A stretch of 64,000 nt of DNA, taken from assembly GCA_030848705.1 (NCBI GenBank), contig CM061238.1:50011133-50075132 (forward strand), given 5' to 3'. Position 1 is the first letter of the stretch. Every line of letters begins with the position of its first letter. The notes beneath the pieces are model-generated. The model was not told the origin of the DNA. It ran no database searches and worked only from the letters and a program-made list of their open reading frames with translations. The position numbers and the translations under genes were made by a program. The DNA comes from Heracleum sosnowskyi. Lineage: Eukaryota > Streptophyta > Magnoliopsida > Apiales > Apiaceae. This document shows positions 55,239-64,000 of this stretch, one piece after another.

Positions 55239-58200
55239 TGTAACGCCCCCAAATCCGGGGTCAAAGGATTTGGTCGTCACACTGCACTCTTAATCCAAAC
55301 AACCTGTTCAATATAAAATCAACACAATAATAATAATATCTGTGACCCCAACTCTACCAAGAATCTTTAAAGGTTATAGTGCTAGAAACAAGAATCCAAA
55401 ATTTCATTACAACAATCTTTCTTCCTTACAACCATTCTCTTTACAACAATTCTAATACACTAGTATAACTTCGATAAGAAGTATACCAGACAACTAATCT
55501 TATACAATATATTATTCAATAGAAAACATCTATATACAAAACCTCTCACTAGCTCTAAATGCTCTGGATCAAAACGTCTTTACGCTAATATCTTTCCCCA
55601 TCTCTGATCAGCTACGCGGACAACTCTCGCCAATACACCTTCTTTCTGGCAGGCTAAAATATATATAAATAAAACAAGTATGAGCGAATGAATTGCTCAG
55701 CAAGCGCATTATTAAATATAATACGAAAGGTTACCAAAATAAACTTTGGATTTTCAAATAAACAACTTTTGTTTTTGAACAATTAAAATCTCTAAAATTT
55801 TCAAATTAAGTTTGGTAATTTACCACAATTTCTCATTCAGTTTCTCGCAACCGAATAGTTTTAAAACACAAAAGATTTATATTGGTCGTTACGATGACCG
55901 AATCAACAATAACTACAATAGTATGTAGAAAATATGAAATAAATATAACTCATACGTCTTCAAGACCATAGCTTGTACAAAAATACTAATTTTTAAGATA
56001 ACAGATCTATTCACAACATTTTATGAAACCAACAACTCTGGAAGGTTAGAATAATCAAGGGGTAAGAATGAGCCAATACGCTCGGTCAAGGAATAAGGAA
56101 CGCACTTCAAGACTTCAACATGGTACCGACTGGATATGCGGTATGAATAAAACTCATCAAGATAGATATCTCACGACTGCCAATGGAATCAAGGAAGTGG
56201 ATTTCGACTATTTGGAATCCAAATGTATTAAGAGTAAGTGATTTCAGCAAGATTGAAACCACTATTATTAATCAACGAACCAACAACTTCACGCAACGAA
56301 TAAACCTGAGAATCAGGTCATAACTCACACGAACAAAACATATGGATGTAACTCATCCCAAAAATAAGAACTTATTCTAGAATTGGATTTTCACATTTTA
56401 TCAAATCAAAGGTTGTGCTGCTGGCCAGCCACGCAACAACCCCGGACTAGCTCATGCATAGTCCTCTACGGATCCAAGGCCAATCTGGGCCTAAATTACA
56501 TCGACCATAAATGGCCTGACCAATAATTGGTCCATTTTTAAAAACATTCCAATCCTATATTATATACGTCAGGTGTCAGAACAATTGACAACCTTACTTC
56601 GACAATCAGGTGTCGGAAGAATCGACAACCTAATACAACAATTGCTGGAAAACTCACGTTCCAGGAAACAGTTCAATTATGAAGAATCAATAAAGGGATA
56701 GCAATATAATCTAGTATCGACGAGATCGACACAACAATGGGGAGTACACATGGCAAGTAACAACATCATAAATATCGACGAGATCGATGCAACAACTGGG
56801 ATAACAATGAAGAATAAACAATGACATGCTCAATAAGATTTAGTCTGATATGAAACAGGCATTATGATATCAACAGAATTTGTAACAAGTCAATATAGAG
56901 TAGGGTTCAAAGAATAAACAACAACATGCTTAACAAGATTGAATCTGATATGAAACAGACAATATGATATCAACAAAAAAAAGGGTAACAAGTCAATATA
57001 GAGTAGGGTTCAAAGAACAGGCTCTAGATGGCCTCAATAGTTCAAATCATCACATTATGGAAGAATTAATTAAGGTTTACCAATCTGGTAAATGATAAGA
57101 GAGTCAAGTTCAAGTTTAAGAAGAATTCAAGGTGAAGTTTATAAATGAAGAAAACAAGGGTTTATCAACTTCTGACAGAAATAGTTCAAGTCCTTCGAAC
57201 ATGTACTTATAATAGATAAGCCTTGTACTTGAAGGAAGTAAACTAAATCATGCACAGCATATATGAATTCGAATCAGGGAATGGATCAGATGATCGCATT
57301 AACAAGAAAGGATAACAAGGTTTGCATAGGTGCAAGGTGAAAAATGGAATACTTGAAGGGCAAGCAACACCACTTCAGAATTTCAGAATAAGTTTTCCCT
57401 CATAGGGTTCACAAGTTTCCGCTCATCTAGGGTTGGTAATATTCCAACCTAATGTTTTAAAATCATGTCTTTTAAAAGAAAGCCTTAGTATACGGCCCAT
57501 AATTATCTCTTCAAACTTTTCAATATAATAAGTATATCTTTCCAATCAATATGAAAATATGAATCTAAACTCAAAAGGTATAAAAGAGTACTCGTCAATT
57601 TACGAGATTAAATAACATACTTGCAATTCAATGCAAAGAAATCAACATTTGAAAATTCAGTAATAAGCATTCAACATGCATACTAATAATTCAAGATAAT
57701 ATCCCTTAATTAATAAGCAAGGGTATAAACACTTGCCTCTGGTCCTTAGCTATTTCGTAATGCTGAAACAATACGATTTCCTCCTTATTCTGTCTTGTCG
57801 CACGATTCTCTACTTCCGTCCTTCTTCGCTTTAACGCTCTTGCGAATACCACTAGTCTGCTTCTACCATTTCGAATCCACGTGCCAGCCTTGATAGTCAA
57901 ACATGAGACGGTACTTAGTCCTCAACGTATAATTCTCATATTCCATAAATGATTGTAACTTAACTTTGACGCACTTACCGATCTTACCGATGTCTCTGTT
58001 GCATAAACATCCACATCTCAATTGATAGACCAATCGCAATCAACCACATAAGTAATCCACGTAACTCGCTTGACGACAATCTCCATACTATAAAAAGTCA
58101 ACATCTAAGTCAACGGCCTCGTAAATCTCACTTTCTAACATAACCGACAAATTACTATTCCAACTACCCCTCGTGATGATATTAGACACGACCAAATACT

Positions 58201-60204
58201 CAAACAAGTCTCAACACAATTTATTCGCATGCATGACTCAACAACAGATAATTCACATCATTCACATAACATATTTAAACAAGTAACCGGTTACGTATCG
58301 GACGCCCGGTCTAATTTATAATATTTAAAACTCATACACTAGCCCTAGTACGGGTATATACTGACTATAAAACACATTACACAACTCATACGAATCACAT
58401 AGCACTTGTAACTATTTTTAAAACATCACACAAAGCTTATTTAAATTTAAATAAGCCACTAACAATTTTTAAATCAAAAATCGGATTTTTAAATCCAATA
58501 TAAGTATTTTAAATGCAATTAAATCAATTAATAAAATTAATTGACACTCTTTAAATGCTCAAACTATTTTTAAATAAATAAACCAAGCTAGAAAATAATT
58601 AAACTTAATTTTTAATTAATTAAATCTAATTAATAATTAATTATTAAGAATTAACTGATTAAAAGAATTAATCAATTAATTAAATAAATTAATTATTAAT
58701 CAAAAATAATTAAAATAATTAAATTTAATCAAGTTTCGAATTTAAATAAATATTTATGAATTTATAAAATTTTCGGAATAATAAAATATATTTTTAAATT
58801 AAAGATATGATTTTTAGAATTTTTAAAACAATTTTTGAATTATTTTAAAAATTAAAATCCAGAAACAGTTTCTAAAAAGCAATTAGGGTTTTAACAGATC
58901 AAAACCGGGTCGGGTAAATCGGGTAAACGGGTCGCCAAGAAAACAGGTGGGTCGCCAAGAACAACCCGTCGGCGGCGGAGTTCCGGCGAACCAAACCCAG
59001 TTTCCGGCGACTCCGAAACCATTCCAAAACGCACGGTTCCTCTTCGCTTCACCCTCACAATCATCACAACACTCCTAAGCACAACAACACAACGAATATA
59101 AATCGATTTCTGGCCGTAAATCGCGAAACCGACGGCGGCGGCCGTTTTCCGATCAACACCAAAACGAGTTCCAAACTTACAACTATCGACATGTATCGAT
59201 TACTCTACTCACGATCTATCTACTGGTGATAGTATAAACAACAATCGGGTTCTGGAAATCAAATTCCGGCAAAAAGCTTCAAGCTTTTCCGGCGAGTTTA
59301 TAAAGTTTCGATTAGCTCGATTCTGAACACAAAACTCAAATTAAAAATCATAAATAAGCTCTAAATCATGTCATAAACACAATCAAAGCATCAAATCTCA
59401 CGCACAATCATTAATCAAGAAACCCCCAAATTAAACCCTAAAATTCGAAATAATTAAATTTGGCAAAATCAAGAAATCATACCCACATAACTTTTGATGC
59501 TGGATTCGGATAGAAGATGATGAGAGATTCGATTTGGTTATAAGAACATCGAAATCGGAATCCGATAACGCCTTCAAAATTGAGTTTGATTCTCAAGAAC
59601 ACGAAGAACACGTTTCAGGGGTTTTTAGATTTTTAACTGTAATTAAGCTTTGATTATACGAAAAACAAAGTACGATTTGCCTTTTTATATTAAACGGAAA
59701 ATAATACCCCAAACGACAGTTTTGGATCGATACTGATCCGATAGATCGCTTTAAATACAATTTAACAAAATAAACGCTTTAAACCTTTAATAAAGCAGAA
59801 TACACGTTTCACGAGACGATAAGCATCCATAAAGTACGGATAACTACAAGTATCGTTTAATTCAAAATATACGAACCAAAATACCTTTATTGCGAATATT
59901 TTCGAATACTTCCTACTTTAACGAATGAAATATTGGTACGAACGATATACCAATTTCCCGAATAATTTGGGAACGATCCAAATTTTCTTTTCAATAATTA
60001 AAATAAAATAAAATAGTATAACATCCTTTTCAAAATAATTTCAAATTCCCCACACATTTCACATAGCACCACAATATCACATATTCAGTCATTTAACGAA
60101 TAACTTAGCACGTTTAAACAGATAAATCATTTAATAACTCTTAATATGAAATTAAAATTTCATTTCACATCATATAATAACACGTAATTTTCCCGGATCT
60201 TACA
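55239..60204 (-). repeat. 5' LTR of element H
   Basis: Nearly identical to 47558-52522. The best TATA box in sense orientation is TATAAAAAG (plus-strand 59681-59689), only about 515 bp into the LTR, leaving more than 4.3 kb for R and U5. A GC-rich island near 58900-59160 (sense ORF 58891-59082) contrasts with the AT-rich remainder. Confidence 0.94.
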
Positions 60205-60209
60205 ACCAA
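60205..60209. repeat. Target-site duplication ACCAA, right copy (element H in F)
   Basis: Matches 47553-47557. Confidence 0.93.
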
Positions 60210-60593
60210 GGTCGCAAGAGATTGAGAAGAAACCAACAACTGAAGATCTTCTTCTCCAATACATGCAGAAAATAAATGTTGTGATTTAGAGTCAAAGTGC
60301 ATTTATAAGAGCTTTAGAAATGCAAATGGGGAAATTGGCTAGTGCTATCAATAACCGTCCTCAAGGTTCATTGCCAAGTGACATAACGCCGAATCCAAAA
60401 AATGTCAATAGGGAGCATTGCAAGGCCATAACTTTGAGGAGTGGAAAGTAAATTGAAGGGAATACAAAGAAGATTGATAGTGATGTGACTATTGAGTCTA
60501 AGTCTGATGAAGAGCCTAACAAAGTGGTGAATAAAGAATCTGTTGCACCACAGAATTCACAGGCTGATGCACCAACAATAAAAAAAACCCATA
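60210..60593 (+). pseudogene. Element F gag, continuation after element H
   Basis: In the frame that continues from 47557, the segment encodes the block homologous to element C's LEIQMGQIANAL and VTLRSGK (here LEMQMGKLASA and ITLRSGK). It has TAG at 60287-60289 and TAA at 60449-60451, so gag was disabled by nonsense mutations as well as by the insertions. Element G's LTR starts at 60594. Confidence 0.8.
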
Positions 60594-61644
60594 TGTTAGG
60601 ATTTATGGGTGATAGCTATGGGACAACTTAACTAGATACTTTACTTACTTAATTTTTATTAAGTATGAACATACTGTCACAGCCAGAGTATGTCTTTGTA
60701 ACCGTTTTATTCAGTACAAATAAGTTTCTAGTGCATCTTGGTAGAAGTTCATTTATTTGTTCAAGCCTCAAGAAGTACTCAAGATGAACAACAAGAATAA
60801 AGATTACTGTCACAGCGCTGACAGTAAGGTTACTTGAAGACAGTATGTTGCGAGTCACGACAGTACATTCACTCTGACAACAACATTGGCGGAAGCCTTC
60901 TGACAGCAACTTTACCTTAGCCTGACAGCAAGCTTGGAAATCCTGACAGCACCTTTAGTGGGGATTTCTTACTGTCACCAAAAGCGCACTCCTGTGACAG
61001 CAAGCTTCGCCATCAGGATACTTTCATGAAGGGATAACATTTGTATTGGTAAACAATCTAGTCAAACTCGTGACAGTTTGGATGTTCAAGAAACAGGCGT
61101 GTTGCAATATCCCAATACTGTAACAGGTCTGCAAGACTACGACTGAAGCTTGAGAGATCACATGACAAAGCTCACCAATTCCAAAGTGTGACAAATCTAC
61201 ATCTACTGAATTGTGTTAGCTTAAAATAGAATGTTTCTAGATTGCTTTGTAATGTATTGATAAGATGTCTGTATAGCAATTTAGGAAAGAATCACGGGCA
61301 GGCAAATTGTAAGAAGCTTCCACTTGAAAATGACAGCAGCTTCACAAGACCCGTGATTGAAAGTGATAGGTTTAGCCTATTTAGTCTATCTCTCAATTCA
61401 TTCTTTGTAATCACTCGAGAAACCGAAGCTCAAGAAAATAAACATTTTCTTGAGGTTGTAGCAACCCATTGCAAAATAAATAAAAACATTTATTTTGTGA
61501 GAATTACTCGTGTGTCTACTTGTGTTTGCAATTGATAAACTGATAATCCTTAATCTTATTTCTTGTTGTTGAAAACGTAGATTGAGATTTATCAGTATTG
61601 CATTCAACCCCCCCCCCCCCTTCTGCAATAGTCAAGGACGAACA
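60594..61644 (+). repeat. 5' LTR of element G
   Basis: Begins TGTTAGGATT and ends GGACGAACA; 1051 bp. It carries about ten TGACAG/CTGTCA words, including a perfect inverted pair TACTGTCA-CAGCGC-TGACAGTA at 60805-60826. A hairpin TATTGCA...TGCAATA around a C13 tract lies at 61596-61630. Confidence 0.85.
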
Positions 61645-61646
61645 AC

Positions 61647-61658
61647 TGGTATCAGAGC
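61647..61658 (+). other. Primer-binding site of element G (tRNA-iMet)
   Basis: TGGTATCAGAGC, two bases after the LTR. Confidence 0.93.
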
Positions 61659-61686
61659 AGACAGATTGTTCAACAAATATGAGATC

Positions 61687-64000
61687 ATGACAAGTATGCA
61701 GAAGTCAAGTAGCATAAAGATTCCAGCTTTTGATAAGGAGAACTACAATGTATGGAAAAGAAAAATCATGTTGTTTATCAAAGCTGCGAATCCATTATAC
61801 TTGGGAATCCTCCAGAATGGTCCCTTCGTGCCACGTAAAGAAATTGAAGCCTCAACTGTGGATGGTGTTCTTGTTCCAGCATATTGGGTCAACAAATTAC
61901 CTTCAGAGTTTCTGGAGCCAGAAAAGGAGAAGGTAGCCTTGGATGATTACTTGCAAATCATCCTACTGGATGCTCTCACTTTGGACAAAGCCATGTGTGG
62001 GAATGTCATTGGGTGCTCATCAACCAAAGATATGTGGAATAAGATCGAGCTGCTGTGTGAAGGAAGTGAAGAAGTGAAAGACAACTAGAGACAAATCCTT
62101 ATCTCACAGTATAAAGCCTTCATGGCAAAGTCAGGAGAAGACCTAACAACAATGTTTGAGAGGTTTAGTAAACTTATGACTGAGCTACAGATTCATGGCA
62201 GGTACTGTGATAGAAAGGAATTAAATGTCAAGTTCTTGCTCACACTTCCTGAGCATCTTGAGCACAAAGTCACTGCCATAAGAGAAGGAAGAAATCTGAA
62301 CAATATCTCTCTTGAAACTCTATATGGTGTGCTTAAATCATATGAGCTTGAGTTTTTCCAGAAAAGAGCTATTCTAGCTGGATCCAGAGGAAAGATGGCT
62401 AATATGTCAGGTGCTCTAGTGGCTCATGTGCCAAGAATCATTCAACCTAGTGAAGAAGCTCAAATCACTCAACCTGCTTCAGTACCCTCTCTTAAGATCG
62501 AAGAGGTTGTGGATGATGAGGAGAAAGTTGTACTGCAGATAACTGATGTTGAGGATGAAGACTTCTACTCCTTAGAAGAAATGGAAAAGATGGATAATCC
62601 AACCATGGCTTACATGGCTAAGAAATTCAAGAATATAAGGTTCAAGAGAAACAAGCCATATAAGTCTCAAGGTCAAACATCAAGGTTGAGCAAAGGGAAC
62701 TTCTCCAAAGTTGAAGGTGGTGCCACAAGAGGTGGATACAAAACAGGGATGGTGGACAAATCCAAGTTTAGGTGTTACAACTGAAATGAGCTTGGTCATT
62801 TTGCTACAGAGTACAGAAGACCAAAGCAGAATCAGAAGATGGATAAATGGCCAAGTGGACATTTCAAGAAAGGACAAGGAAAGGCCTATGTGGCTGAAGG
62901 AAAGTGCTGGGAAGATTCTGATGATGAAGAGGAAGAGGAATATGTGAATTTAGCACTCATGGCTAAATCTGAAGAGGCCTCCTCTAACTCTCCAAGTCAG
63001 GTACCCTCACTAGTCTTACTTGATATGTCTAAAGATGAATACAAGCAAACTGTTGAGGAATTGAGTGCAGAGATGTTTCATGTTCATACTAGTTTAACTG
63101 CAGCTAATGAAGAAATTGCTAGGTTAACTAAATTGAATGAAGAACTCACTACTGAAAATGATTTGCTTTTGTTAAAGACCAATCGATTAGAATCTTTAAC
63201 ACATGAGAATGCTAAACTGAAAAATGAGTTAGTCTGTGCTAAAGAAATTGAGGAGTTTCTTAGGAAGAAATTAGTGAAAATGAATTCAAGATTAAAGCCT
63301 ATAGAAACTCATCCAAACAACTTCAGGATTATCATGAGAAACACATAGAGGATCAAAAGGTAGGAATAGGTTTTGAATATGGCAAGAGACCTGGTAAGGA
63401 AATTGTTAGTCAGGATTGTTCAACTGATGCTACTGTCAAACCTCATGTCCTTAAGAAACTCAACAAACCAATTTTTAAACCTTCTGAACTTGAGTTTGAT
63501 GAGGAATCCATGCTCATCAAGCAACAACTTGATGATGAGGATGAAGGCAATGACAGTACAATAGTTGGCGGAAAAGATGCTATCAAAATCCCCAAGACAG
63601 TAACTCTGCCAAACAATCTGACAGAATGTTCTAAAGATGCTGTCAATAATGGCAAGACAGTATCTTCTAAAGATACTTTCAAGAGAGCCTCAAAGACATC
63701 AACTTCCAAACCTCCTGTCAAGACATAAGGTATGAAAGGTACTGTCAAGAAAAGCTCGACAATCACTTCAGAACATCCTGTTGACTCAATAACCTACAAG
63801 TCTAGAAACATGAATGGTAAGTTAGGAAATGGCAATGCTAATGCACCTAGAAAACTATGCAATAATTGTGGCTCTTCATATCACTTAACTCATGTTTGTA
63901 AGAAACCAAAGGAGGTCAAAAACAATGTGACCATGCTAGATGGTAACTTACACAGAACCCCCATTATGCATAGACCTATGGTAGTGTGTAAAAACATTGA
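61687..64000 (+). pseudogene. Element G gag polyprotein, broken, 3' end outside window
   Basis: ATG at 61687; the capsid region YNVWKRKIMLFIKAANPLYLG is closely related to element A's. In-frame TAG at 62086-62088. TGA at 62782-62784 falls exactly on the second Cys of the CCHC knuckle, and another knuckle Cys is Tyr. TAG at 63346-63348 follows the coiled coil, after which coding continues in another frame (from about 63360) to TAA near 63726, and then to a second knuckle CNNCGSSYHLTHVC near 63860-63901. The TGACAG word is dense at 63430-63750. Not translatable as it stands. Confidence 0.85.

Larger units (their letters stand above)
47558..60204 (-). mobile_element. Element H: LARD-like Ty3/gypsy derivative with 4.97-kb LTRs
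   Basis: 12,647 bp: LTRs 47558-52522 and 55239-60204, interior 52523-55238 (2716 bp). A tRNA-iMet PBS lies inside the right LTR and a polypurine tract inside the left LTR, so its sense is minus. The interior has no intact gene, only integrase-like scraps next to the polypurine tract. I count about a dozen differences between the two LTRs, pointing to a very recent insertion that must have used enzymes from another element. The structure fits large retrotransposon derivatives (LARDs); the integrase wording suggests a Tekay/Del-type chromovirus ancestor. Confidence 0.9.
60594..64000 (+). mobile_element. Element G: SIRE-lineage copia element (5' part, runs off the window)
   Basis: 5' LTR 60594-61644, PBS TGGTATCAGAGC at 61647-61658, and gag from 61687 to the window end. 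It is inserted in element F. Gag resembles element A's more than element B's. Confidence 0.88.

Noticed and set aside
47558..60204. Segmental duplication of host DNA (two nearly identical 5-kb blocks)
   Set aside because: TG...CA ends, PBS, polypurine tract and a 5-bp target-site duplication show they are LTRs of one element.

Overview
This window is plant nuclear DNA, very probably from a eudicot. It holds one single-copy host gene with GT-AG introns (a choline/ethanolamine kinase) inside a thick nest of transposable elements: SIRE-lineage Ty1/copia, Athila-like and Tekay-like Ty3/gypsy elements, a Mutator-like transposon and two Mutator-type MITEs. I see no bacterial, organellar, tRNA, rRNA or CRISPR feature. 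An asterid origin is only a guess from the kinds of element present.

Left block, 1-28335. Element A is a minus-strand SIRE copia element: gag 17954-20365, pol 15841-17942 continuing at 2844-3995, and a piece of 5' LTR at 20509-20674. A complete 11.8-kb SIRE element, B (3996-15840, minus), lies inside A's reverse transcriptase with a perfect 5-bp target-site duplication (TGTTC). B has two 493-bp LTRs that differ at 3 sites, gag, an intact protease-integrase-RT-RNase H ORF, and a long third ORF (4634-8209) after pol. The 5' LTR of another minus-strand element, D (1624-2727), abuts A's 3' end, with D's non-coding interior filling 1-1623. An Athila-like element, C (20675 to about 25016, plus), interrupts A's 5' LTR. 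C keeps gag and protease, but RT, RNase H and integrase are missing. It is followed by a plus-oriented copia LTR remnant, E (to 26004), and a gypsy-type LTR block (27054-28335).

Middle block, 28336-44905. A MITE (28652-29658) is followed by a decayed MULE transposase gene (30333-34407, plus) and an antisense GRF-type zinc-finger remnant (34746-35069). The host gene follows on the minus strand: eight coding exons between 35789 and 41831, predicting 352 residues, plus a 5' UTR exon near 42440-42600. A second MITE (42834-43591) sits just upstream of it, then AT-rich tandem repeats.

Right block, 44906-64000. An Athila-like element, F (LTR 44906-46243, gag from 46375), has been split by H, a 12.6-kb minus-strand LARD-like element with two nearly identical 4.97-kb LTRs and a 2.7-kb interior holding only scraps of integrase (target-site duplication ACCAA). 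F is interrupted again at 60594 by a plus-strand SIRE element, G, whose gag has stop codons and which runs off the window.

The most unusual signals are these. SIRE-type families B, G and E each carry a private short motif repeated many times, in B and G in coding as well as non-coding DNA. Elements A and G share a C-tract hairpin near the LTR end whose stem sequence differs but stays complementary. B's third ORF has no visible membrane segment and is preceded by a consensus G-box. B's gag ends in CCC-TAG with the zinc-finger ORF continuing in the +1 frame. H places a TATA box so that R plus U5 would exceed 4 kb.
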